64,000 bases of DNA from positions 496,001 to 560,000 of the forward strand of contig NZ_CP168493.1 of the NCBI RefSeq assembly GCF_042945595.1, given 5' to 3'. This DNA is from Psychrobacillus sp042945595. GTDB taxonomy: Bacteria > Bacillota > Bacilli > Bacillales_A > Planococcaceae. Shown piece by piece: positions 25,184-34,104 of this stretch; the first letter of the stretch is position 1, and every line of letters begins with the position of its first letter. Made by a program: the position numbers and the translations under genes. The notes under the pieces are model-generated. The model saw nothing but the letters and a program-made list of their open reading frames with translations, was not told the origin of the DNA and made no database searches.

Positions 25184-27277
25184 ATGCAGAAGATTATTCG
25201 ACATGTAACAGATTTTGTAACTTCCAAAAAAGGAATGTGGATTACACTAGGGGTATGGGTAGCCATTACTATGTTGTTAGCTGTGTTTGCACCTAGCGCA
25301 AGTGAGTACAAGGTATCAGGCGTCGCTTCTTTACCAGAAGATGCCCAATCCGTCATTGCACAACAGAAGATAGATGACCACTTTAAAGATGCAGAAAGTA
25401 TACCAGGTATTCTAGTTCTTCAATCAGACAACGTAGAAATAAATACAGAAATCCTTGGTGAGGCTTTAGATAAAGTGAGTGTAGCTAATATTCATGGGTT
25501 AAAAGAGTTGATACCTTTTAGTAGTCTTCCACCGCAAGCTCTTGCTGGCTTTTTCTCAGAAGATAAAGAGACAGCGGTGATTCCATTAAGCTTTGAACCT
25601 TCCTTAGATACAAAAGATCTAGAAGCAGGTATAGAAAAGGTAAAAACAATTGTCCAAGATCAAACAAAAATGACTGTTTATATGACAGGTCCAGCAGGAA
25701 TTGCTGTAGATACGTTAAATTTATTCTCAAGAGCAGATATTGTATTGCTACTATCTACAGTTGGAATTGTTTTGATTTTATTAATCGTAATTTACCGTTC
25801 TCCGCTACTAGCATTAATTCCGTTGTTAGCAACTGCATTTGTGTATGAAGTAGTTAACCAAATTCTAGGTCTGTTTGGAAAAGGTGGATTAGAATTAGCG
25901 ACACAGTCTACATCCATTATGTCTATCTTATTATTTGCTGCAACGATAGATTATTCGTTATTCGTTTTTTCTCGATACCGAGAGGAACTGAAGAACTATG
26001 AAAGTAAATTTGATGCAATGAAGTGGGCGATGCGTGAAACCGGAATCCCTGTATTTTACGCAGGCGGAACCGTACTTGCAGCGATGCTCGTTCTGTTTTT
26101 TTCAGAGTTTGGTGATTATCGAAACTTTGCTCCAATATTCGGTACGACTATGTTTGTTATTATGATTGCATCGATAACGTTAGTACCTGCATTGTTTACA
26201 CTTTTCGGCAGAAAATCATTTTGGCCAAAAGTTCCGAAATTTGGAGATACAGAAATAAAAACAAGTACGCTGTGGAGTAAAATTGGTACATTTGTTGTCA
26301 ATAAACCGATTGTTGCAGCATTATCGATATTAGCCATTCTAGTAATATCAGCTTTCAATATGTTCAATATGAAATATGAATTTGATACAATCAAATCTTT
26401 CCCAAGTGACATGCCTTCACGAGTAGGATATGAAGTCATTGAAGCGAAGTTTGAAAAAGGTGATCTAGCTCCAACGACGGTTCTATTTGAATCCACAAAT
26501 GAAATAACACCAAAGGTACAAGAGAGTTTACAGAAACAGCTTTCTAAACAAACTTTAGTAAGTGAAGTTCGCCCAGCTGGAATTTCAGAAGACGGTTATG
26601 CGATTCAATACCAATTAACTTTCGAAGAAAATCCTTATTCGGTTGAATCCATGGATGCATTAGAGAATATGGTTGAGAACGAAAAAAACATGTTGCAATC
26701 AAGTAATATAAATGGAGAACTTTACTTTGCAGGTGAAACAGCGACGAAAGTGGATGATCGCTCAGTTAATGATCGTGATTTAATCGTTATCGTGTTGTTA
26801 GAAACAATATTAATTTTTATTATGCTTATTTTCTTAACGAAGTCATTTAAAATGCCAGTATACATGATGGGAACAATTTTACTATCTTTCTTAGCGGCAG
26901 TTGGACTTGGCATGTTCTTAACTAATTTATTTTTTGACATCGATACGATAAGTAACCGAGTTCCACTGTATTCATTTGTTTTCTTAGTAGCACTTGGAAT
27001 TGATTATAATATTATCTTAATCTCTAGATTTTTAGAGGAGCGTAAAAAGCACACTGTAAAAGAAGCGGTTCAAATTGCGGTTGCTAATACCGGTGGGGTT
27101 ATTTCGTCAGCAGGTATTTTACTTGCAGCAACCTTTGCAGTCCTCATGACGCAACCAATCCAATTACTATTTGTGTTTGGATTCATAGTAGCAGTAGGGA
27201 TTATCCTAGACACATTCTTAATTCGAGGAATACTACTACCTTCCTTAATCATCCTATTTGAAAAAGATAAAAAGTAA
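25184..27277 (+). CDS. MMPL-family (RND-type) exporter
   Basis: A 697-aa membrane protein with the internal duplication of MMPL proteins: one N-terminal helix, an extracytoplasmic loop of about 140 residues, five helices (about 178-335), then a second single helix, loop and five helices (about 530-690). Hydrophobic segments carry the family pattern ATIDYSLFVFSRYREEL and its second-half counterpart VALGIDYNIILISRFLEER, the charged transmembrane Asp/Tyr pairs used in proton relay. Members export lipids, siderophores or drugs by proton motive force. The TetR-type gene and operator upstream indicate substrate-inducible expression. Confidence 0.92.
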   Translation: MQKIIRHVTDFVTSKKGMWITLGVWVAITMLLAVFAPSASEYKVSGVASLPEDAQSVIAQQKIDDHFKDAESIPGILVLQSDNVEINTEILGEALDKVSVANIHGLKELIPFSSLPPQALAGFFSEDKETAVIPLSFEPSLDTKDLEAGIEKVKTIVQDQTKMTVYMTGPAGIAVDTLNLFSRADIVLLLSTVGIVLILLIVIYRSPLLALIPLLATAFVYEVVNQILGLFGKGGLELATQSTSIMSILLFAATIDYSLFVFSRYREELKNYESKFDAMKWAMRETGIPVFYAGGTVLAAMLVLFFSEFGDYRNFAPIFGTTMFVIMIASITLVPALFTLFGRKSFWPKVPKFGDTEIKTSTLWSKIGTFVVNKPIVAALSILAILVISAFNMFNMKYEFDTIKSFPSDMPSRVGYEVIEAKFEKGDLAPTTVLFESTNEITPKVQESLQKQLSKQTLVSEVRPAGISEDGYAIQYQLTFEENPYSVESMDALENMVENEKNMLQSSNINGELYFAGETATKVDDRSVNDRDLIVIVLLETILIFIMLIFLTKSFKMPVYMMGTILLSFLAAVGLGMFLTNLFFDIDTISNRVPLYSFVFLVALGIDYNIILISRFLEERKKHTVKEAVQIAVANTGGVISSAGILLAATFAVLMTQPIQLLFVFGFIVAVGIILDTFLIRGILLPSLIILFEKDKK

Positions 27278-27326
27278 AAAATAGCGTGGTACCAGGGTAA
27301 AAACCCGGTACCATGCTATTTTTTTA
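27276..27326 (+). terminator. Strong terminator of the MMPL gene
   Basis: AAAAAATAGCGTGGTACC pairs with GGTACCATGCTATTTTTT (one mismatch) across an inner GG/CC and a short loop; T-run follows directly. Confidence 0.92.
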
Positions 27327-27368
27327 CAGAAGTATTACGGGTGCCAGGCACCTGTAATACTTTTGTAA
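27324..27368. repeat. REP-like palindrome, copy 3
   Basis: Core GGTGCCAGGCACC with 22-nt arms that pair over their whole length with two G-T wobbles; it begins in the T-run of the MMPL terminator. Confidence 0.8.
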
Positions 27369-27506
27369 CTTATTTTAGGTGTAACGCTAAAGTTAAAAAG
27401 TACTTTATTTTGATAACTCAAAAAATATATTATATATGCCGATAATAAATTGTAGATATATTTTGGTGAGTTATTTGGGGATTTTTGAGAGAGAAGGGTT
27501 AATATA

Positions 27507-29243
27507 ATGAGGAGAAGATCATTAAGTACAAAAATGGCATTAATTCTTGTTGTTGTCATGTTGTTTTTGTTTGTAGCAGTTTCCGCACTGTTCACTATTA
27601 GCACACTTAAAACAGTTGAAGACTCTATTAGAAGTCAAGCGGTATCAACTGCTGATTACTTGGCTAGCAAAGTTGACGGAGATAAATACAAAAAGTTTAT
27701 GGAAGAACCAGTGGAAAGTGATACATATTGGAATTTAAGAGATCAGTTTGTCAATGCATTGGATAGTACAGGTGTACTTTATTTGTATACGCTAAAAGCC
27801 GATACAAAATCGGTTGAAATAATGATAGATGGATATCCAAAAGGTGAAGAAGGTGCCGCAACCATTGGACAAAAAACAACAGGTACAACATTTGCAGATG
27901 TAAGCTCCGTTTTACAAGGGAATTCAGTAAGTACAAAAGTTATCAATGATCCTGAGTTTGGCAGATATCTATCTGCTTTTTCTCCAATTAGAGATAATAA
28001 AGATGATATTGTTGGGATCTTGGCAGTAGATATCGCCGCAGAAAATGTAGTAGGAATTCAGAACAATCTTCTTAAAACCACTATACCTCTTGTTGCGATA
28101 ATATTTCTTGTGATTATTCTTGTTCTTACAACCATATTTTATATATACACAAAACGAACGTTGGCGCCTCTTACTGTTGTAAGCGAAGCCTTGGGTGACT
28201 TTGCAGAAGGAAAATGGACTGTAGCATCCCAAAAAGTGGAAGCAATAAAGTTCCGATCAGAAAATGAAATTTCCGCTTTAGCAAAATCATTTATGGCTTC
28301 TCAAGAGCAATTGAGCGCAGTAATGACTGAGATGACTAGTCACTCTACTCAGGTATTACGTTCATCAAAACAGCTTTTTGAGACAATTGAAATGACAACG
28401 GATAATAATACATTGATTAATAAAAGTATGGTTGAATTGGCAGCAGGAAGTGCAAAATCATTACAGCATAGTGAAGATTCCGTTACTGCTCTAGAACAGA
28501 TGTCAATAGGCATACAAAGAATTGCTGATTCAGGGAATGAGATGTCGAATACATCGAATGACGTTACTATTTTTATAAGTAAGGGGCATGAAGAATCTAA
28601 GCGAGTTGTTAAACAGATTAAAGATGTTCAAGAAATGGTTCAACTAACAGGCGGGAAAGTGGAAGAGCTTAGTGGCCAATCTAAACAAATTCAAGAAATA
28701 ACGAATGTGATGACAGGTATTGCTGAACAAACCAATCTACTCGCGTTAAATGCTGCAATTGAAGCAGCACGTGCAGGTGAATCTGGAAAAGGGTTTGCAG
28801 TAGTAGCAGATGAGGTAAGAAGATTAGCAGAGCAATCAAAGCAATCAGCTGAAGAAATAAGAGCGCTGATTGATAATTTCGAACAAGTCACGAATGACGT
28901 TAGAAATGTGATGGTTGCAACATCCACAAAAGTTACAGAGGGAACTGAAGCGGTTCAAAAGATTGGCGAAATGCTGGAACAGGTGGTCGGTACGATCAGT
29001 CAAATAAATTTAGAAATTCAAGATACTTCTGCGATTACAGAAGAAATGTCAGCAGGCTCAGAAGAAATACTTGCTGCTTTTGAAAATATTAAAGGGTTCG
29101 CAAGTGATGCCGCTATACAAACAGTAGAAGTTGCGAGCTCCACAGAAGAACAGACAAATGCAATGGGTTCATTGGAAAAAATGAGTGATGAACTTCAAAA
29201 AGTTGCACATTCATTAAGTGAATTGATTGATAAATTCGAGTAA
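27507..29243 (+). CDS. Methyl-accepting chemotaxis protein
   Basis: A 578-aa transmembrane chemoreceptor: membrane helix about 9-30, extracytoplasmic Cache-like sensor of about 160 residues, second helix about 192-214, HAMP, and a long cytoplasmic four-helix signalling domain with the highly conserved hairpin tip NLLALNAAIEAARAGE (about 412-427) that contacts CheA/CheW. It senses an external small molecule and feeds the chemotaxis pathway; the ligand is not predictable. No other chemotaxis genes are in the window. SD AGAAGGG upstream. Confidence 0.93.
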   Translation: MRRRSLSTKMALILVVVMLFLFVAVSALFTISTLKTVEDSIRSQAVSTADYLASKVDGDKYKKFMEEPVESDTYWNLRDQFVNALDSTGVLYLYTLKADTKSVEIMIDGYPKGEEGAATIGQKTTGTTFADVSSVLQGNSVSTKVINDPEFGRYLSAFSPIRDNKDDIVGILAVDIAAENVVGIQNNLLKTTIPLVAIIFLVIILVLTTIFYIYTKRTLAPLTVVSEALGDFAEGKWTVASQKVEAIKFRSENEISALAKSFMASQEQLSAVMTEMTSHSTQVLRSSKQLFETIEMTTDNNTLINKSMVELAAGSAKSLQHSEDSVTALEQMSIGIQRIADSGNEMSNTSNDVTIFISKGHEESKRVVKQIKDVQEMVQLTGGKVEELSGQSKQIQEITNVMTGIAEQTNLLALNAAIEAARAGESGKGFAVVADEVRRLAEQSKQSAEEIRALIDNFEQVTNDVRNVMVATSTKVTEGTEAVQKIGEMLEQVVGTISQINLEIQDTSAITEEMSAGSEEILAAFENIKGFASDAAIQTVEVASSTEEQTNAMGSLEKMSDELQKVAHSLSELIDKFE

Positions 29244-29261
29244 TATTGAATGAAAAAATGA

Positions 29262-29300
29262 AAGGAAGAGCAAGCCACAAAAATGGTTTGCTCTTCTTTA
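29262..29300 (+). terminator. Terminator of the chemoreceptor gene
   Basis: GAAGAGCAAGCC and GGTTTGCTCTTC form a 12-bp stem with one G-T pair, followed by TTT. Confidence 0.85.
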
Positions 29301-29441
29301 GGTATTGAGTGGTCTAAGCTCATATGGCATTAATCTCATTCTCGTTTTGAAGTAAAGGGAAATGGTTGAAACTGTGTTCACTCGTATAAGCAAAAGGAAT
29401 TTATTAATCGATTTTGGACAAAATTAATAAAGAATGGATGC

Positions 29442-30170
29442 CTAATGCTTTACGCTCATGCTGTTTATTTCTATAAGCTCCGATATCGTTACAAACTTAT
29501 ACCCTTGTTTTTGGAGTTCTGGTAAAATTTCTTCAAGTGCTTTCACAGTCTGAGAACGATCTCCTCCTGCATCATGAAATAACACAATATCACCTGGGCT
29601 AGCGCCAGATAATACTTTTTTTACAATTTTATTGACTCCTGGAGTTTTCCAATCTTCTGTATCTTGATGCCATGACCACATTATTACCTTGTATCCATTT
29701 TCAATAGCAGTATTAATAATACGATCATTGTAACTTCCTCCTACAGGACGATAAAACAATGGATAAGTACCGGTAATATCGTGGATAATTTCATTCGTTT
29801 TTTTTAGTTCTTCTTTAAGCTTGTCGGGTGTGATTTTTAAAGGATGTGAATACGTATGGTTCGCTATTTCGTGACCATCCTTGCCTATTTGAAGAATAAG
29901 ATCAGGAAAAGACTCTGCTCGCTCACCAATGACAAAAAATGTCGCTTTTGCATGGTATTCAGCAAGTAAGTCTAATATCTGTGGCGTGTAAGTGGAATGA
30001 GGACCGTCATCAAACGTAAGTGCAATAACTTTTTCTTCGGTTTTAATTCCCCATAGAACATATCCTTTTTTTTCATAATAAGGTCTTCCTCTATCCATCG
30101 CTGAAGTAGCATAAGCTATACAAAAAAATAAAACAATTAATACTCCGATTTTTACTCCCAAAGATTTCAT
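29442..30170 (-). CDS. NodB-type polysaccharide deacetylase
   Basis: 242-aa secreted or membrane-anchored deacetylase: N-terminal hydrophobic segment (about 5-25), then a NodB domain with metal and catalytic motifs LTFDDGPHS (catalytic Asp plus metal Asp), HEIANHTYSHP (two metal-binding His), RPVGGSY and DIVLFHDAGG. It removes N-acetyl groups from cell-wall or chitin-type polymers. In motif 3 the usual RxPxG reads RPVGG. It is transcribed alone. Confidence 0.9.
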   Translation of the reverse strand: MKSLGVKIGVLIVLFFCIAYATSAMDRGRPYYEKKGYVLWGIKTEEKVIALTFDDGPHSTYTPQILDLLAEYHAKATFFVIGERAESFPDLILQIGKDGHEIANHTYSHPLKITPDKLKEELKKTNEIIHDITGTYPLFYRPVGGSYNDRIINTAIENGYKVIMWSWHQDTEDWKTPGVNKIVKKVLSGASPGDIVLFHDAGGDRSQTVKALEEILPELQKQGYKFVTISELIEINSMSVKH

Positions 30171-30349
30171 GAATAATTCCTCCTAGCCTTGCTTAATTGG
30201 GGGAAGTTTTAAAAATGCTTTCATCGTTGAAATTATTGTTTACCGATTACAATGAATTATACTGACGCACCTTGCAAAAAATAATTATTATCAAGTAAAA
30301 GATAAAGTTTGGAAAGAGAATGGCTATGAAAATAGAAGATAAAATAATC

Positions 30350-30397
30350 AAAAAAACGCTTGTTAGCAAGGAAAATCCCAACTACCAAGCGTTTTTC
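30350..30397 (-). terminator. Probable terminator of the cotJ operon
   Basis: AAAAACGCTTG (30352-30362) and CAAGCGTTTTT (30386-30396) form an 11-bp stem with a 23-nt loop. On the minus strand a T-run follows, in the right direction and distance for cotJC. Confidence 0.65.
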
Positions 30398-30411
30398 TAT
30401 GAAATTATAAT

Positions 30412-30460
30412 TATGACAAAAATGTTACTGGTGCCTGGCACCAGTAACATTTTTGTCATA
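30412..30460. repeat. REP-like 49-nt perfect palindrome, copy 4
   Basis: Again 24-nt arms around one central T, core GGTGCCTGGCACC, perfectly self-complementary. Arm sequence differs from copy 1 outside the core, yet length and symmetry are identical. It lies 41 bases downstream of the cotJC stop. Confidence 0.88.
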
Positions 30461-30501
30461 TTGGTGAATTTCGTATTGAATGGACGGGTGGCGGGTTTTG
30501 A

Positions 30502-31071
30502 TTAGAAGATTTTTTTGCGGTCTCTTTCGTCTTTTAATAGTTCTACAGCTTCTCTGAATCGTAGGGAGTGGATATTTTCTCTTTCTCTTAAAAATCTTAA
30601 TGCATCATTTATACTAGGGTCATCTGAGATATCGATTAACCATTGATAGGTTGCACGTGCTTTTTCTTCAGCCGCTATATCCTCGTAAAGGTCGGCAATG
30701 GGATCACCTTTTGACTGAATATATGTAGAGGTAAAGGGAATACCGCCAGCACTTTCGTAGAAGAGTGAATGGCCATGATTGACAAAATGTGCACCTAGTC
30801 CTGCTTTTTCTAATTGTTCAGGTGTAGCATCTTTTGTTAACTTATAAATCATTGTAGCTAGCATTTCTAGGTGAGAAAATTCTTCCGTAGATATATCTGT
30901 CAGAAGGCCGATTACTTTATCAGGAACCGTATAACGTTGATTCATATACCTTAAGGCAGCAGCTAGTTCTCCGTCCGCTCCACCATATTGCTCCATAATG
31001 TATCTCGCTAGCATTGGATTACAAGTGGTAACTTCTACAGGGTACAGCAGTTTTTTTTCATAAACCCACAT
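30502..31071 (-). CDS. cotJC: Spore coat protein CotJC, manganese-catalase family
   Basis: 189-aa manganese-catalase-like protein of the inner spore coat. The ferritin-like fold carries the dimanganese ligands expected in DISTEEFSHLEML (Glu, Glu, His), GADGELAAALRYM, and later DIAAEEKARATYQWL plus the downstream RENIHSLRF. In B. subtilis cotJABC is made in the mother cell under SigE. It is last in the operon, 15 bases after cotJB, with AAAGGAG upstream of the ATG. Confidence 0.95.
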   Translation of the reverse strand: MWVYEKKLLYPVEVTTCNPMLARYIMEQYGGADGELAAALRYMNQRYTVPDKVIGLLTDISTEEFSHLEMLATMIYKLTKDATPEQLEKAGLGAHFVNHGHSLFYESAGGIPFTSTYIQSKGDPIADLYEDIAAEEKARATYQWLIDISDDPSINDALRFLRERENIHSLRFREAVELLKDERDRKKIF

Positions 31072-31086
31072 CGCGTTTCTCCTTTC

Positions 31087-31353
31087 TCATAATTGCCATG
31101 GCCACGGCGTTTGATTCCAACGCCAACCTACCTCTATCGCTTGTTTGGAAGGGGCGGACATTAATGATAAAGGTCCAAATTTATTCTCGTAGTGTTTGCG
31201 CACCCTTGCCGCCTCTTTTATAGCTTCTCTCCATTGTTCTAAAGCATCTGCATCATCTTGGTGAGTATCTGTGTATAAAGTCAACTCAACTACGACAAAA
31301 TCCATTTGTTGTACTTTTTTTAACAAGTCTAATCTTTCTTCGAATGCATTCAT
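31087..31353 (-). CDS. cotJB: Spore coat protein CotJB
   Basis: 88-aa coat protein with the CotJB pattern LLKKVQQMDFVVVELTLYTDTH, DALEQWREA and the Trp/Pro-rich end WRWNQTPWPWQL. The start ATG (31353-31351) overlaps the cotJA stop by two bases and follows GAGGAAGG; a longer open frame upstream is an extension into cotJA. Confidence 0.93.
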   Translation of the reverse strand: MNAFEERLDLLKKVQQMDFVVVELTLYTDTHQDDADALEQWREAIKEAARVRKHYENKFGPLSLMSAPSKQAIEVGWRWNQTPWPWQL

Positions 31354-31568
31354 GAAATTCCTTCCTCTCGCGAAAATCCATCCACAAATTGTGGCCAAAG
31401 TGAGCCTTGCCAAAGTGCTTCTTCAGGAGAATTTTGTGGTAGGCCAGGGGCTTGGAAATTTGTAAAAAGTTGTGGGGGCAAAACAAAATGCTTCACTAGA
31501 ATAGGTGGGCAAGGGTCCAATGGTGATACAAAAGGCTTATAGCTTCCTCGATATAATGACTGATCCAA
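31350..31568 (-). CDS. cotJA: Spore coat associated protein CotJA
   Basis: 72-aa first gene of cotJABC, with the family start YRGSYKPFVSPLDPCPP and later AWxGTL-like ALWQGSLWPQFV. The likely initiation codon is TTG 31568-31566, eight to nine bases after AGGAGTG; no ATG is available in frame near the N-terminus. SigE control is expected from the family, but I could not settle a SigE promoter in the upstream sequence. Confidence 0.88.
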   Translation of the reverse strand: MDQSLYRGSYKPFVSPLDPCPPILVKHFVLPPQLFTNFQAPGLPQNSPEEALWQGSLWPQFVDGFSREEGIS

Positions 31569-31747
31569 ATGATATCACTCCTTCAGACTATCCTATGAAG
31601 GATGGGCACAATTGATACTAAGAGGACAAAGTGTTTATGTAAATATTAATTGGAATAAAACAAGGTAGATAAAAAGTTTGCTGCTAGATGACCCTTTCTA
31701 CTTAATTAAACAGGTAGTTGCATACATTGTAAGAGGGAGGGCTTTAA

Positions 31748-32503
31748 CTGGAAAACTCATTTCAAGAAACCGCTTTATATGAACTCCATTTTTGGTTACA
31801 AGTGCTTGGAGATCATGGAAGGTTTATTCATGATTCTTTAGCTCCTAGTGAAACAGAAAAGATTGGTGCTGCAAGTTCATTTATTCATCACTTTGATCAA
31901 TTACTAATGGCTTCCAAACAAAAACCTTTAACGAAAGAGGAACTTGGTTTTATAGCCCAACAAGCAAAAATAGCGAGTGAAGAAATTCGTGTATTTAAAC
32001 TATTTCTCATAAAAGATCATTTAGTTGGAGAAATAAAAAGCTCGCTACCTCCATCTTTCATCAACCATATGGTCAACGAAGTAGAAGAGGCGATACGAGT
32101 ACTTACCTATTTAGAACAAGGCCAGGAAATTCCCTTAGTACATCCTTTACATCATGATCTACTTTGGCTACTTGATGCTGCCGGTCATGCCGGTGCTATT
32201 GATGCAGATTTAGACCGAGTTGAAAAACAACTGAAAGAAAAAGGGCAGCAATTTATGAAAGACTGGGAAGATTTCTATTTAAAAGCAGTTGAACTAGCAG
32301 GTTTTTTGCGTGCGAATGTAGAAAGATTTCCAGCATTAGATAAATTCCATGAAGATATTGAATTGGAAATGGCTATTTTTAAAGTATTTTTAAAAGAATT
32401 GGAAGAAATGAATATAAAAAACGAAGTAATAGGTACCTTTACATCTCTTATGGCTGATCATATGGCTAGAGAAGAAACATATTATTTACAGAAGATTCTC
32501 TAA
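31748..32503 (+). CDS. DUF2935 family protein, apparent CTG start
   Basis: A 251-aa all-helical protein with two tandem DUF2935 repeats: residues 8-30 (ALYELHFWLQVLGDHGRF, HDSL) and the second half (about 125-250, DLLWLLDAAGHAGAI, ending MADHMAREETYYLQKIL). His/Glu spacing (DHGRF, HHDLL, DHMAREE) suggests a ferritin-like metal-binding bundle. The family-conserved N-terminus ENSFQETALYELHFWLQ lies upstream of the first GTG (31802). The only start that includes it is CTG 31748, seven bases after GGAGG and directly preceded by an in-frame TAA. Its family occurs mainly in spore formers; function unknown. Confidence 0.85.
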   Translation: MENSFQETALYELHFWLQVLGDHGRFIHDSLAPSETEKIGAASSFIHHFDQLLMASKQKPLTKEELGFIAQQAKIASEEIRVFKLFLIKDHLVGEIKSSLPPSFINHMVNEVEEAIRVLTYLEQGQEIPLVHPLHHDLLWLLDAAGHAGAIDADLDRVEKQLKEKGQQFMKDWEDFYLKAVELAGFLRANVERFPALDKFHEDIELEMAIFKVFLKELEEMNIKNEVIGTFTSLMADHMAREETYYLQKIL

Positions 32504-32520
32504 AGAGGAGTTTAGACATC

Positions 32521-32583
32521 ATGCTTAATATAGTTCTAGCATATGGAGATCAGCTGATAAAATTTATTAATATTGGGAAATAG
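32521..32583 (+). CDS. Possible 20-aa small ORF after the DUF2935 gene
   Basis: ATG 32521 follows AGAGGAG with nine bases of spacing and opens a 20-codon frame (MLNIVLAYGDQLIKFINIGK) ending in TAG. It is 17 bases after the DUF2935 stop. The ribosome-binding site is the only support; it may be the remnant of a lost gene. The rest of the 32504-32814 gap shows nothing recognisable. Confidence 0.3.
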   Translation: MLNIVLAYGDQLIKFINIGK

Positions 32584-32814
32584 AATAGAGAGAACTGCCA
32601 AGGTAATTATTTGTTCATCTGGGTATTTTTTAAAAGGCTTAATTTCAATTTTTTTAAATATCTCGTTTTGCCTATTTATAAAGAAAGTGAAACAACCAAA
32701 AAGAAGAATTAGGTGAGTGAATGATTTGTCCACGAGAAGGTACGTAGATAAACAGGCTAGAACATACAGGTGAACGCAACTATTATTGAACGAATAGAAT
32801 AGGAATGATAAACA

Positions 32815-33963
32815 TTGGGAAGGTATAGATTTGAAACAGATGAACATGAAATGTTTCGAGCTGCACTGCAAAAATTTCTTCAAAAAGAGGCTGTACCTTA
32901 TTATAATACGTGGGAAAAAGAAAGAATTATTCCTATTTCTTTTTGGAAGAAGCTTGCGGAGATGGGGTTCCTATGTCCTCAAGTTGAAGAGAAATATGGA
33001 GGGTTAGGTTTAGATTTTAGTTTTAATGTGATCATTTCTGAAGAATTAGAAAGAGTAGGAACTAGTTTAGTTGGAGTAAGTCTGCATAATGATATTGTCG
33101 TTCCGTATATGGAATCATTTTGCTCAAAAGAACAGAAGCAAAGGTGGCTACCAAATTGCGTGACTGGCGATGCCATTACAGCAATTGCAATGACAGAGCC
33201 AGGTACAGGTTCCGATTTAGCTAATATTCAAACTTCCGCTATTCACGATGGTGATCATTATGTGTTGAATGGTCAAAAGACGTTTATTACAAATGGCATT
33301 AATGGCAATCTATTTCTCGTTGTCGTAAAAACGGATTTGAAAGTAGAACCAAAATATAAAGGAATTAGTTTAATCATGGTAGAGGAAGGTACGCCAGGTT
33401 TCACAAAAGGGAAAAAACTCGGTAAGGTTGGACTCCATGCCCAAGACACAGCAGAATTGTATTTTGAGGATTGTCGCGTTCCTTCGTCTAATTTGGTAGG
33501 GGAAGAAGGATATGGATTTGGATATTTAATGGAAAAATTGCAACAAGAAAGACTAGTAGTTGCTATTGCAGCACAAATTGCTTCAGAAGATATGCTGGAA
33601 TCCACAATACAATATGTAAAATCTCGTAAAGCATTTGGAAAGACTATATCATCTTTTCAAAATACACAATTTAAAATTGCGGAGATGGCGACAAAAGTAG
33701 AGATTGGAAAATCCTTTCTTGAATCACTTATTGAAGACCATCTTAATGAGAAAGATGTGGTCACAAAAGTGTCAATGGCGAAATATTGGCTGACTGAAAC
33801 TGCACGAGAAATCTCCATAGAGTGTATGCAATTACATGGTGGATACGGTTACATGGAAGAATACAAAATTGCTAGACGATATCGTGATGTCCCTGTTGCC
33901 TCTATTTACGCTGGAACTAATGAAATTATGAAAGTCATTATTGCAAAAAATTTAGGATTGTAA
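32815..33963 (+). CDS. Acyl-CoA dehydrogenase, alternative catalytic-base type
   Basis: 382-aa FAD flavoenzyme oxidising an acyl-CoA to the enoyl-CoA. Family features: MTEPGTGSDLANIQT, NGQKTFITNG, CMQLHGGYGYMEEY. The usual C-terminal catalytic Glu of YEGT is Ala366 here (IYAGTNEIM), so the base is probably the Glu of the helix LQQERLVVA, as in isovaleryl-CoA or long-chain enzymes. That would suggest a branched or long-chain substrate. TTG start, with AGGA about nine bases upstream. Monocistronic. Compare the second acyl-CoA dehydrogenase at 48209, which keeps Glu in YEGT. Confidence 0.9.
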   Translation: MGRYRFETDEHEMFRAALQKFLQKEAVPYYNTWEKERIIPISFWKKLAEMGFLCPQVEEKYGGLGLDFSFNVIISEELERVGTSLVGVSLHNDIVVPYMESFCSKEQKQRWLPNCVTGDAITAIAMTEPGTGSDLANIQTSAIHDGDHYVLNGQKTFITNGINGNLFLVVVKTDLKVEPKYKGISLIMVEEGTPGFTKGKKLGKVGLHAQDTAELYFEDCRVPSSNLVGEEGYGFGYLMEKLQQERLVVAIAAQIASEDMLESTIQYVKSRKAFGKTISSFQNTQFKIAEMATKVEIGKSFLESLIEDHLNEKDVVTKVSMAKYWLTETAREISIECMQLHGGYGYMEEYKIARRYRDVPVASIYAGTNEIMKVIIAKNLGL

Positions 33964-33980
33964 GTGGAAAATAGAGTAAT

Positions 33981-34025
33981 GCCTCTTTTTGGTGTCTAAA
34001 AGACATGGAAAAGAGGTCTTTTTGT
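33981..34025 (+). terminator. Terminator of the acyl-CoA dehydrogenase gene
   Basis: CCTCTTTTTGGTGTCT pairs with AGACATGGAAAAGAGG across a small internal bulge and is followed by TCTTTTTG. Confidence 0.85.
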
Positions 34026-34051
34026 TATAATATCAAAACTTTATTTAATTT

Positions 34052-34081
34052 TTGAATTTATATCGCATTATACGATATAAT
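34052..34081 (+). promoter_or_regulatory. Promoter of the MarR gene with overlapping palindromic operator
   Basis: TTGAAT (34052-34057), 18 nt, TATAAT (34076-34081) forms a sigma-A promoter. TATATCG (34059-34065) and CGATATA (34073-34079) make a perfect inverted repeat that overlaps the -10 box, the expected layout for MarR autorepression. Confidence 0.75.
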
Positions 34082-34104
34082 AAAAACATAAAGGAGAGTG
34101 CACT

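Noticed and set aside
31569..31660. SigE promoter of cotJABC
   Set aside because: An ATATT occurs upstream, but no -10-like CATACA element stands at the right distance, so no site is annotated.
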